DNA from: Geomonas sp. Red32
GTDB lineage: Bacteria > Desulfobacterota > Desulfuromonadia > Geobacterales > Geobacteraceae
Reading direction: 5' to 3'
Length of the DNA: 64,000 bases
Assembly (NCBI RefSeq): GCF_023652955.1
Contig: NZ_JAKLOY010000005.1
Span: 310,001 to 374,000 of the forward strand
Positions 42,701-49,589 of the stretch are shown here, piece after piece; position 1 is the first letter of the stretch; each line of letters opens with the position of its first letter. The position numbers were made by a program, and so were the translations under genes. The notes beneath the pieces are model-generated. The model saw nothing but the letters and a program-made list of their open reading frames with translations. It did no database searches and was not told the origin of the DNA.

Positions 42701-45532
42701 GATTTCATAGGTGGAGGTGTTGGGGTCCTGCTGGGTCCAGACCACCTCGCCAAAGGAGTTGATGGAGACCGAGGGTCCCAGGTAGCCGGAGGCGACCGTC
42801 GGCACATCCTGGACATAGTTCACCGTCTGCACCGCTTCCACGTTGCCGGCGACATCCCGGGAATAGAACCTGAGATCGGTCGTTTCGCCGATCGCGATGG
42901 CTCCCTTGTATAACGTGCCGGGCGTACAGCTGCTCCCCAGGCAGTACCAGGTGGAAGCGCAGCCGCTGCCGTTTCCGTCGTTGCAGGAGAGGGTGACGTT
43001 CTGCCCGGGAGACAGGCTGCCGCCGGGAGGATCGGCGTTGGTGACGGGAGGAACGTCCTCCGGGACTACCGGAGCCGAGGAAAGAGACGGGTCCCCGGTG
43101 CCGATGGCGTTGGTGGCCGTCACCGTAAAAGAGTAGCTTTGGCCGTTGGCGAGACCGGGGAAGACGAGGGGGGCGGCCGCGCCGGTGACCGTCGCGCCTC
43201 CGGGATTGACGGTCACCGTGTAGAAGGTGATGGGGCTGCCGCCATCGGATTTAGGTTTGGTGAAGGTAATCGTCGCCTGGCCGTTTCCGGGAATGGCGGC
43301 GACATTGGCCGGTGCCCCGGGAGGGGTCAGGGGCGCGGTCACCGCATTCGACGGCACGGACGGCGCTCCCGCGCCGGCCGCATTGCTGGCAGTCACCGTG
43401 AAGGTGACCGGGATGCCGTTGGTGATGCCGGTTACCGTGACCGGGCTGCCGGTACCGGTGGCCGTGACGTTTCCGGGGTTCGAAGTGACGGTATAGAAGA
43501 GAATCGGGCTGCCGCCGTCATCGGTGGCCGGGGTGAAACTGACCACCGCCTGGCCGCCGGTATCGGCGGTGGCGGTCACGCCGGTGGGGGCTCCCGGAGC
43601 TGCGGCGGCCAGATTGAACTTCTGGATGCGGTTAAAGTATGTATCCGCCAGGTAGACGTTCCTGTTGGGATCAACGGCAATACCATAGGGGACATCGAAT
43701 TCCCCGTTGCCAGTCCCCTTCCCCTTTAACTCCGTCAGGTAATTCCCGTCCTTGTCGAACTTCAGCACCCGATGGTTTAACCCTTGGTCTCCCACGTACA
43801 GGTTATCGTCGGAGTCGGTCGCGAGCTCGTAAGGAATCCCTTTGAAATCGCCCCAGCTACCAATGGTGGCGGCAAAGGCCCCAGTAGTGTCGAATTTTTG
43901 GACGCGGAAATTACTGTCTGTGGTGAAGAGGTTGCCGTTCGAGTCCACCGCGAGACTTATTATGTTGTTGAACTGCCCGGGGTCCGAACCTGGCCCGCCG
44001 GCCTGCAGAAGGAAATTGCCATCCTTGTCGAACTTCTGCACCACATTGTTGCTGTTCCCCAGGAATATATTGCCCGCATGGTCCACCGCGATGCCCGGCC
44101 CCCAGCTGCCCGTGCTTGGTGGTAGTCCCAACGAATAGAAGAGGTTTCCCTCGCTGTTGTATTTGGACAAGAGGCCGTCACCGGTAACAAGGTAGAGGTT
44201 GTCGTTCGCATCCGTGGCCATCGCAGAGAAACCGTTGGGTTGCCACTCTCTGAGAAGGTTGCCGGTGCCGTCGAACTTCTGGATGCGGTTCTTGCGTGCC
44301 TGAAGTACGTAGACGTTCCCCTTGGAGTCCGAGGCCATCCGCGTGGGGAAATCGAATTGCCCCTCGCGCCAGCCGGATGACTGCCACTCCGCAATCCCGT
44401 TGCTGGACCATTTCTTTAACCCATCCCCATTCTGGTTGAGGATGAAGGTATTGCCGTTGGCGTCGACGGCCAACGAGGATCCCTGGTAGCTTCCCAGCGC
44501 ATTGCCGTTACCGTCGAACTTCTCGGTGGTGAATGTGTAAGCGTTGGCCGCGTAGAGGTAGCCTTGGCTGTCAACGAAGAGATGGTGGCAAAACGGGGTG
44601 CTCCATGTGCTCACAAAAGTGCCATCGGCGGTGAACTTCTGGATGCGCTGGTTTCCAGTGTCTCCGACGTAGACGTTACCTTGGGCGTCGATGGCGACTC
44701 CCGAGGGATTGGTGAACTGCCCATTCCCACTCCCGGCTCCCCCCAAGTCTGAGATCAGCGTTCCCTCGTTGGAGTAGATATGCACCACGTTGTTGCCCAC
44801 GTCGGTCACGTAGATTTTGCCGTTCAGGTCCGCAGCGACAGAGTTCGGAAGGTTGAGCCTCCAGTAGTCCGGGCTTAAGCTCCCCCAGCTCTTCACATAA
44901 GCGCCGTTGCTGTCGAACTTGGCGATGCTGGTTCCATTTATGGCGTAGAGATTCCCGGAAGAATCGGTGGCCAGGGAGGAGGGGCCGAAGCCGGAGGGAG
45001 AAGCGTCACTGGGGATCGTTATCTTGGTAACGAATTCGCCATTGCCGGTAAGCTTCACCGCCCGGCCATTTTGGGGGTCTGCCACGTAGACATTACCTGC
45101 GAGGTCCACGGTCACGGCGCTGGGGAGTTTGAAATACCACGGCTGGTCAAGGTGGGGCCAGAGCCGCTCGAAGCGGTAGGCCTGAGTCGAGTCGATGGCG
45201 TAGTCGTAGCTCTTCACCTCCTCGCTCTTGCCAGTAGTGTCCTTGGAGTAAAAGCGGAGCGTGGTGGAGGCGGTGATGGGGATCGGGCCGCTGTAGGGAG
45301 TGCTGGGGGAGCAGCCGGTGCCGAGACAGTAGAAGGTACTGTCGCAACCGGGTCCGGCCGGGTCGCTGCAGGAGAGGGTGACCGCCTGGGGATCGCGGTA
45401 GGTCCCCATGATCGGCGACGGGGTGGTCAGGGGCGGCAGGGTATCCGCCGCAAGGACCGGCGACACCAAACCGAAAAGCAGCGAGCACAAGATCGCCAGC
45501 GAAAGAAACGGTCTCCTCGTCAATAAACTCAC
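36785..45532 (-). CDS. Giant secreted multi-repeat protein (NHL propeller, FN3, PPC, C-terminal repeats)
   Basis: The 2915-residue protein starts at GTG 45532 behind TTGGAGGGA. A signal peptide (~1-29) is followed by a chitobiase/hexosaminidase C-terminal-type module (~35-110), an NHL-repeat beta-propeller (~120-640; GNVYVADxxNxRIQKF repeats), two FN3 domains and a second chitobiase-type module. Four ~369-residue units follow with INxxGEVVW propeller-like blades, three of them ending in a PPC-type domain (STDWYRFDAAAGDNIHIIVN). Two bacterial beta-repeat modules (ATAGANGSISGPSSVKYG) and five 101-residue C-terminal repeats (GGSGNYEYKFGIS, YTLSVYARNVG) complete it. No enzyme site or anchor motif is seen. 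It is probably an extracellular adhesin or matrix protein. Confidence 0.9.
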   Translation of the reverse strand: MSLLTRRPFLSLAILCSLLFGLVSPVLAADTLPPLTTPSPIMGTYRDPQAVTLSCSDPAGPGCDSTFYCLGTGCSPSTPYSGPIPITASTTLRFYSKDTTGKSEEVKSYDYAIDSTQAYRFERLWPHLDQPWYFKLPSAVTVDLAGNVYVADPQNGRAVKLTGNGEFVTKITIPSDASPSGFGPSSLATDSSGNLYAINGTSIAKFDSNGAYVKSWGSLSPDYWRLNLPNSVAADLNGKIYVTDVGNNVVHIYSNEGTLISDLGGAGSGNGQFTNPSGVAIDAQGNVYVGDTGNQRIQKFTADGTFVSTWSTPFCHHLFVDSQGYLYAANAYTFTTEKFDGNGNALGSYQGSSLAVDANGNTFILNQNGDGLKKWSSNGIAEWQSSGWREGQFDFPTRMASDSKGNVYVLQARKNRIQKFDGTGNLLREWQPNGFSAMATDANDNLYLVTGDGLLSKYNSEGNLFYSLGLPPSTGSWGPGIAVDHAGNIFLGNSNNVVQKFDKDGNFLLQAGGPGSDPGQFNNIISLAVDSNGNLFTTDSNFRVQKFDTTGAFAATIGSWGDFKGIPYELATDSDDNLYVGDQGLNHRVLKFDKDGNYLTELKGKGTGNGEFDVPYGIAVDPNRNVYLADTYFNRIQKFNLAAAAPGAPTGVTATADTGGQAVVSFTPATDDGGSPILFYTVTSNPGNVTATGTGSPVTVTGITNGIPVTFTVTASNAAGAGAPSVPSNAVTAPLTPPGAPANVAAIPGNGQATITFTKPKSDGGSPITFYTVTVNPGGATVTGAAAPLVFPGLANGQSYSFTVTATNAIGTGDPSLSSAPVVPEDVPPVTNADPPGGSLSPGQNVTLSCNDGNGSGCASTWYCLGSSCTPGTLYKGAIAIGETTDLRFYSRDVAGNVEAVQTVNYVQDVPTVASGYLGPSVSINSFGEVVWTQQDPNTSTYEIFSSTRGQLTSDGAMHNAVAVNSLGDMAWTEYDSVSGGNVVRAIIGGQAVLVASNQNWISSLALNDRREVVWSQQDWSGAPQIFSSTRGQLTSGVGHDSPSINNQGDVVYLQYDQQWVGQVYKLTADGSAPVQVTNDGRAHFSTAINDSGEIVWSDQDPNDQTSTTRLVSSVRGVMVPAAPGIRTVSINSCGDVAYSATTPNGSAIYRSGNNAPCMSYGAPHGMQDVAAPVAFGGIFSGLVDAATGSTDWYRFDAAAGDNIHIIVNYDATPPNALTIGLYDGQGNLVSGPAGSNPLTIDTLARVGGTYYLKLVATGGRAGFRVSLSRYTNNCGAGPCPETVASGNLGPSVSINALGEIVWSQWDNNSMSHQIFSSTRGQLTNDGLEHSNVAINSMGDMVWTEWDNATGSHVLRGVIGGQAAEIVRSQNWISKVVINDRREVVWSQRDWSGAIQIFSSTRGQLTSGAAHDSPSINNQGEVVYLQFDDPWVGQIYKLPADGSPAVKVVNDDRAHFTPAINDSGEIVWFDQEPNSPSFRLVSSVRGVILPLVSAVNALDINSCGTIAYGAISGKDMAVFRFGASSACVSYGSPHGTQELASPTGFGSFFSGLVDAASSSTDWYRFDAAAGDTIHIIVNYDATPPNALAIGLYDGQGNLVSGPAGSNPLTIDTLARVGGTYYLKLVATGGRAGYRVSLSRYTNNCGAGPCPETVASGNLGSSVSINALGEIVWSQWDNNSMSHQIFSSTRGQLTKDGLEHSNVAINSMGDMVWTEYDNATGSYVLRGVIGGQAVEIVRNQNWISKAVINDRREVVWSQRDWSGANQVFSSTRGQLTSGVAHDSPSINDQGEVVYLQFDDPWVGQIYKLPADGSPAVKMVNDDRAHFTPAINGSGEIVWFDQEPNSPGFRLVSSVRGVILPAVSAVNALDINSCGTIAYGAISGKDMTVFRLGASSACVSYGSPHGTQDLASPVGFGGFFSGLVDAASSSTDWYRFDAASGDNIHIIVNYDATPPNALTIGLYDGQGNLVSGPAGANPLAIDAKASSDGTYFLKLVATGGRPGYRVSLSKYTNNCGAGPCPEVVVSGQLSGGVSINSLGEIVWGQNDQNLFSQLFSSTRGQLTSEQNQHYTPAINNVGDMVWTEFDPTLPGVVLRGVIGGQPVTIARGSYGMSKVDINDSGEVVWSQPDGAFNTQIYSNLRGQLTSDATSHDLPSINNQGDVVFQQYDQSMPGPVQIYKLAAGTTTPVAITTDASYHYGPAINDSGEVVWSQQDQANPYSSQLVSSVRGILIPAITNINGTDLNNCGDVVYTTFGSTGQSIYRLGSGAPCVTYAITATAGANGSISGPSSVKYGANAVYTITPAAGSYVADVTVDGVSAGAVTSYTFSKVAANHTIAATFGVTTYSIAASSDGNGSVTGPATVNYGENAAFTITPATNYRILDVTVDGADAGAVASYTFAAVTANHTIAARFSLVPASSVTLTSVPVSPQVAGASIVLNAAAAGGSGNYEYRFGVSAVGSTVAVAVGPYGASSSHVWNTAGLTPGTYTLSVYARNVGSTATYEAAKWISFTLAAYPPVSSVTFTTTPASPQVRGTSVTLKGVASGGSGNYEYKFGISAVGNTNAVAVGPYSSSSSYVWNTANLTPGTYTLSVYARNVGSTATYEAAKWLSFTVAAYGPASSVTFTTTPASPQVRGTLVTLKASASGGSGNYEYKFGISAAGSSVAVAVGPYSSSSSYVWDTTGLTPGTYTLSVYARNVGSSATYEAAKWISFTVAAYGPASSVTFTTTQTSPQVKGTSVTLKGAASGGSGNYEYKFGISAVGSTVAVAAGPYSTSSTYAWDTTSLTPGSYTLSVYARNVGSTATYEAAKWISFTVSAYPPASAVSFATTPASPQVVGSPVTLKGTATGGSGNYEYKFGISAVGSTNAVAVGPYGASSSYAWDTAGLTPGTYTLSVFARNVGSSAPYEAAKWINFTLK
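36795..38290 (-). repeat. Five tandem 303-bp repeats
   Basis: The marker (C)ATTCCTCGC/CGTTCCTCGC occurs at 36841, 37144, 37447, 37750 and 38053, exactly 303 bases apart, encoding 101-residue repeats at the C terminus of the giant protein. Copies are very similar but not identical. Confidence 0.9.
38730..42800 (-). repeat. Tandem 1107-bp repeats (three exact-period copies and one diverged)
   Basis: Equivalent points lie at 39841, 40948 and 42055, exactly 1107 bases apart, each encoding 369 residues. The middle two units are nearly identical over long stretches. A diverged fourth unit lies at ~38.73-39.45 kb without the PPC-type end. Near-identity suggests recent duplication or gene conversion. 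Confidence 0.88.
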
Positions 45533-46062
45533 AATCCCTCCAAAGCACCAAATAGAATAAAAGAAGGTCGGCGACTGTCTTATCAGCCGCTTGATCTCAA
45601 ATTGAGCCTTTTACAACATGACAATTCAATGAACAACAAGCTACATCCCCATTTATTGTGTGTCATTCATGGGTTTGAACATATTTACAGCACCAAAAGA
45701 GAATTGTAAACAATAATACCTACCCCCCTCACCCAAGCCTGCCTCGCCCGCGAGCTCGTCGATCAGGCGAAAACCGGAGGGTGAGCTTCCGTCAACGAGC
45801 CAGGGAAACGCATAACGGCATGAGCACGTCAGGCAAGGATGGGGCAAACGTGCCACCGAGGGAGAATGCACGTAATATCGCCATTATCCGTTATCCTCAC
45901 CTTCTGGTTGAAAAAGAGTCTCACCTGTGAAACGATGCCGCTTGCGTCCCACTGAAGCCGGTCCGGGGCAAAACTTCCCTGGCGATAAGCTTTGGTTACG
46001 CCGAACCACCAGCCAGCGGCCCAGGAGTCATGACTCCGCTACCGGGAAGAAAGGAATCGCCG
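45533..46062. other. Divergent intergenic region
   Basis: This 530-base gap separates the divergent giant protein and hybrid kinase genes. It is AT-rich at 45540-45720 and must hold both promoters. A 72-codon minus-strand frame (45653-45871) has no ribosome binding site or motif and is not annotated. Confidence 0.4.
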
Positions 46063-48183
46063 ATGGACCCCAAAGTTCAGCAGGAACTGCGGCAGCTTCT
46101 TGACGACTACCTCCGGATGTATGCCACCCGTGACGACCGGCTCACCGCATCTTTCAGCGAGGACTTCTCCGGATTTACCGGCGGCGGGGACTTCCTGGTC
46201 AAGGAGCGCGCGGCATGGGTGGAGATCACCCGCCAGGACTTCGCTCAGGTCAAAGATCCCCTTCGCCTCGAGCTCAAAGACGTCGCCCTCCAGTCGCTTT
46301 CCGATACCATCGCCGTCGCGACCAGCTTCTTCGTCATTCACCTCCCCCTGGAGGACCAGGTGCTGTCCCGGACGGTAGCGCGCCTGGTGCTGATCTTCCG
46401 CAGGGAGTCCGAGGGATGGAAGATCGCCCACAGCAGCATATCGCTCCCCGACGGCATGGTCCGCGAGAGCGAGGTCTTTCCGCTGCAGGAACTGGCGCTG
46501 CGCAACCGCTTCCTGGAAAAGCTCGTCGAGGAGCGGACCTGCCAGCTTTCCGCGGCTATGGCGAACCTCAAGCTGACCAACGAAAAACTGGCGCAAGAAA
46601 TCGCCATGCACGAAAGGGCCGAGGCAGCGCTCAGTCAGAGCGAGTCCCATTACCGCCTGCTGACTGAGAACGCCTCGGATGTGGTATGGAGAGCTGACCG
46701 CGACTATTGCATCACCTACATAAGTCCGGCCGATGAGCGTCTTCGCGGCTATGCGGCACACGAGGTTGTCGGGCTCCACGTCTTTGATCTGCTCGCCGAG
46801 GAAGGAATCGCCAAGGTCAGGGATGCGGTCGTGCTGAGGCAGGAGGCGGAGCGGCAAGGGGTGCGGACCGGCACCCACACTTTCGAGGCGCTGCACCGTT
46901 GCAAGGATGGCAGGTCGCTGTGGGGCGAGGTGAGCTCCACGCCGGAACGGGACCCGCACGGCGCGATAATCGGCTACCACGGCATATCAAGGGATATCAC
47001 CCAGCGCAAGGAGTACGAGAGGGAGCGGCTCAAAATGGAGAAGCTGGAGTCCCTGGGCGCGCTCGCCGGCGGCATAGCGCACGACTTCAACAACATCCTG
47101 ACCGCCATCATGGGGAACATCACCTTTGCACGGATGTTCCTCCCCGCCGAACACGATGCGCTGAAACCGCTGGATCAAGCCGAGAAGGCCTCGCTACGGG
47201 CCGCGGAACTCGCCCGCCAGCTCCTGACGTTCGCCCGCGGCGGAAAACCGGTCAAAAAGGCGATATCCCTTCAGCAGTTGGTCCACGAGACGGCGTCCCT
47301 GGTTTTGGGCGGCTCCAACGTCAAGGGGCACCTCGACATCCCGGATTCGGTCCACGCCGTCGAGGCCGATGAAGGGCAGATGATCCAGGTGCTTCACAAC
47401 GTCATCCTCAACGCTACCCAGGCCATGCCGGGGGGCGGCGATCTCTTGATCGGCGCCCAGAACGTGAACCTTGAGCGTGAGAACGCCCTGGAGCTCCCTG
47501 CCGGGGGCTATGTCAGGCTTGACTTCACGGACCGGGGGTGCGGGATCTCCTGCGCTGACCTGACGCGGATCTTCGACCCTTACTTCACCACCAAAGCCTC
47601 CGGGAACGGGCTGGGGCTCACCTCGGCGCACTCGATAATCACCAGGCATGGTGGGCACATCGGCGTCCGTTCGACCCAGGGCATCGGCAGCACCTTTACC
47701 ATCCACCTCCCCTCCCTGGGAAGGACCTTGGAAAAAGAGCCGGCAGACGCCGCTGCCCCGGTTCCCGGCCGGCTGCCGGGCGACAGGATCCTGGTCATGG
47801 ATGACGAGCAGATGATCCGGGACATGACGGTGGAGATGCTGGGTGGATTGGGGTACCAGGTGGAGACCTGCGAGAGCGGGGAGGAGGCAACGGCACGTTA
47901 TGAGGAGGCAAGGCTATCGGGAGCACCTTTTTCTGCGGTCATCCTGGACCTGACCATACCGGGCGGCATGGGAGGAAAGGAAGCTGCCGAACGGATCCTT
48001 GCCGTTGATCCGCAGGCCTGTCTGATAGTGTCGAGCGGCTACTTTCATGATCCGATCATGGCCGATTACAGCCGCTATGGTTTTCGGGGAGCCATCGAGA
48101 AGCCCTATACGCTGGATCGGTTCCTGCGCCTGCTCGGTTCGGTCCTGGCGTCAAAAGCCGTGGCTCCGCCCCCCAAGGGATGA
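46063..48183 (+). CDS. Hybrid sensor histidine kinase with N-terminal NTF2/SnoaL-like domain
   Basis: The product is 706 residues from ATG 46063 behind AAGGAA; an earlier ATG at 46030 lacks a ribosome binding site. Residues ~1-125 look like a SnoaL/NTF2-type ligand pocket domain (LLDDYLRMYATRDDRLTASF, RLVLIFRRESEGWKIAHSS). A coiled coil (~145-185), PAS/PAC (~190-310) and HisKA ([19 protein letters not shown]) follow. HATPase_c has NATQAMPGGG, DRGCGI and SGNGLGLTSA, and the receiver has VMDDEQMI and AVILDLTIPGG. There is no membrane helix, so it is cytoplasmic. An NTF2-like sensor on a kinase is uncommon and suggests detection of a small organic ligand. Confidence 0.9.
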   Translation: MDPKVQQELRQLLDDYLRMYATRDDRLTASFSEDFSGFTGGGDFLVKERAAWVEITRQDFAQVKDPLRLELKDVALQSLSDTIAVATSFFVIHLPLEDQVLSRTVARLVLIFRRESEGWKIAHSSISLPDGMVRESEVFPLQELALRNRFLEKLVEERTCQLSAAMANLKLTNEKLAQEIAMHERAEAALSQSESHYRLLTENASDVVWRADRDYCITYISPADERLRGYAAHEVVGLHVFDLLAEEGIAKVRDAVVLRQEAERQGVRTGTHTFEALHRCKDGRSLWGEVSSTPERDPHGAIIGYHGISRDITQRKEYERERLKMEKLESLGALAGGIAHDFNNILTAIMGNITFARMFLPAEHDALKPLDQAEKASLRAAELARQLLTFARGGKPVKKAISLQQLVHETASLVLGGSNVKGHLDIPDSVHAVEADEGQMIQVLHNVILNATQAMPGGGDLLIGAQNVNLERENALELPAGGYVRLDFTDRGCGISCADLTRIFDPYFTTKASGNGLGLTSAHSIITRHGGHIGVRSTQGIGSTFTIHLPSLGRTLEKEPADAAAPVPGRLPGDRILVMDDEQMIRDMTVEMLGGLGYQVETCESGEEATARYEEARLSGAPFSAVILDLTIPGGMGGKEAAERILAVDPQACLIVSSGYFHDPIMADYSRYGFRGAIEKPYTLDRFLRLLGSVLASKAVAPPPKG

Positions 48184-48199
48184 TTGATACCTGCATATA

Positions 48200-48234
48200 A
48201 AAAGGGGACTGACCCTGGAGCCAGTCCCCTTTCT
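48200..48234 (+). terminator. Terminator after the NTF2-PAS hybrid kinase
   Basis: An 11-bp stem (AAAGGGGACTG/CAGTCCCCTTT) with a ten-base loop lies 17 bases after the stop codon. It also faces the convergent coiled-coil gene and may serve both strands. Confidence 0.75.
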
Positions 48235-48263
48235 TGTTGTCTGCACCGACGAGGCGCCAGATG

Positions 48264-48668
48264 TTATGCCTCAGGTTCCTTCACCAGGTAGACTCCGTGA
48301 TGTGCCTCGGTGTCGGCGCGATGAGCGGCCACGTCAGCAGCAACGGCATCTACCTTCTTATTCATGACATCCACCTGAAACTGCACGTGGCCGATCTTTC
48401 CGGCCAGGTCAGCGGCAACGCCATCAACCTTCTTATCCAGGACATCCACCTGAAACTGCACGTGGTCGATCTTTTCGGCCAGGTCGGCGGCAACGTCATC
48501 AACCTTCTTATTCAGGACATCCACCTGAAACTGCACATGGTCGATCTTTCCGGCCAGGTCCTTCCGCATCGACTGCATCTCGGCGTGAAGAGAGGCATGG
48601 CCCTCTACAACCAGTTGGAACTTGCCACTTATATCCTCGAGGATGATTTCCAGATGGTCACGTTCCAT
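48264..48668 (-). CDS. Small coiled-coil protein with three 25-residue repeats
   Basis: The 134-residue product starts at ATG 48668 behind GGAGGGGG. It is almost entirely helical, with three near-identical 25-residue units of the form LAxKIDHVQFQVDVLxKKVD plus a VAAD-like end. These are encoded by a 75-bp tandem repeat (CTGAAACTGCAC at 48375, 48450 and 48525). No signal or membrane segment is seen. The heptad-like spacing suggests a homo-oligomeric coiled coil. The function is unknown. Confidence 0.7.
   Translation of the reverse strand: MERDHLEIILEDISGKFQLVVEGHASLHAEMQSMRKDLAGKIDHVQFQVDVLNKKVDDVAADLAEKIDHVQFQVDVLDKKVDGVAADLAGKIGHVQFQVDVMNKKVDAVAADVAAHRADTEAHHGVYLVKEPEA
48375..48590 (-). repeat. 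75-bp tandem repeat inside the coiled-coil gene
   Basis: Three units exactly 75 bases apart. Copy number could change by slippage or recombination without breaking the frame. Confidence 0.85.
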
Positions 48669-48749
48669 GATGCCCCCTCCAACTCGTTTTACCGACACCC
48701 GAAATCTAGCACCGCTCCCGGGCGTTGTCAAAACAGGAGCGGAAGTCAA

Positions 48750-48971
48750 GGCATGCGAACACGGAAAAGGCGGATTGAGCGGATTTACACGGATAAAGCC
48801 TTTTAGGGTTTAACCCAAAGAATATGTTTTTGACCTTGCCGTATCCGCGCAAATCCGCGGCATCCGCGTTCCATTGCCTTTCGGTTTTAAGGTTGATCCG
48901 CCTTTATCCGTCTCATCCGTCTCATCCGTGTTCCATTGCCTTGGTTATCATCCGCGTTCCATCGCCTTTGC
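48750..48971. repeat. Low-complexity dispersed repeat (ATCCGCG/TTCCATTGCC family)
   Basis: Motifs such as GCGGATTTACACGGATAAAG and several copies of ATCC(G)CGTTCCAT(T/C)GCC occur here. Shorter relatives are near 49465 and 59020. No gene is supported. Confidence 0.55.
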
Positions 48972-49259
48972 CTAGACTTCAGTCAACTTGTGGACCACCT
49001 TGTCTTCAAGGAGATCCGCCACCGCAGCGACGTAGTTTTTGAAGTGTGGCGAATTCATATGGCTCTCCAGGCAGCCCATGTTCTCCCAGCTCTCATAGAA
49101 CATAAACACCCGCGGGTTGTCGTTGTCCTGGTGCAGGCGGTACTCGATGCACCCCTTTTCCGCCCGTGTCGGCGCGAGCATCTTTACCAACTCCTCACGA
49201 ACCCTCTCAAGCCCCTCCGCCTTGACCGTCACCTTGGCGACTACGGTAACCTTACCCAT
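48972..49259 (-). CDS. Putative quinol monooxygenase / ABM-domain protein (YgiN-like)
   Basis: The 95-residue protein starts at ATG 49259 behind GAGGAG. It is an antibiotic-biosynthesis-monooxygenase (ABM) fold dimer: TVVAKVTVKAEGLERVREELVKM, GCIEYRLHQDNDNPRVFMFYESWENM and SPHFKNYVAAVADLL are hallmarks of the YgiN-like group. Members oxidise quinols or small aromatics without cofactors, or simply bind ligands. The physiological substrate is unknown. Confidence 0.88.
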   Translation of the reverse strand: MGKVTVVAKVTVKAEGLERVREELVKMLAPTRAEKGCIEYRLHQDNDNPRVFMFYESWENMGCLESHMNSPHFKNYVAAVADLLEDKVVHKLTEV

Positions 49260-49404
49260 CACATTTCTCCTCATAGATCGAATCGCTGCCGGTCCCATTG
49301 CACATCCAACGGCGGGGACCGCAGGCACCTTTGCTGTCAATGCCTCGGCAATTTACCCCCGACCGATGTCGAAGTCAACCTCGCGCCCCAGCCGCCGCCC
49401 TCAC
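49260..49404. other. Intergenic region, no gene seen
   Basis: Part of a 330-base gap between the ABM protein and the large defence-like gene. It holds the ABM gene promoter; no other feature is supported before the palindrome at 49405. Confidence 0.4.
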
Positions 49405-49440
49405 GTCCCCCCCTTTGCGAAGGGGGGGACAGGGGGATTT
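49405..49440. repeat. Dispersed GC palindrome, copy 3
   Basis: GTCCCCCCCTTTGCGAAGG followed by a G run and GACAGGGGGATTTT matches the copy at 32860 closely. It marks the border between the core-like genes and the accessory region. Confidence 0.65.
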
Positions 49441-49589
49441 TACCCGCTACCAAACCCTGTCAAAGTTCACGGGTTCCGCGTCATCCGTATTCCACGCCTT
49501 GCTTTCCGACCTCGACCAACTCACCTAACCTGCCATCTCGATTGTCCTGAGGTTTTCGGCCAGTCTTCGGTTGTGAGGAAAAGACGCCC

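Noticed and set aside
39704-42913. 1069-codon plus-strand frame opposite the giant protein
   Set aside because: It mirrors the 1107-bp repeats and has no recognisable domain. The minus frame has a signal peptide and known domain types.
45653-45871. 72-codon minus-strand frame upstream of the giant protein gene
   Set aside because: It has no ribosome binding site and no conserved motif, and it lies in the probable promoter region.
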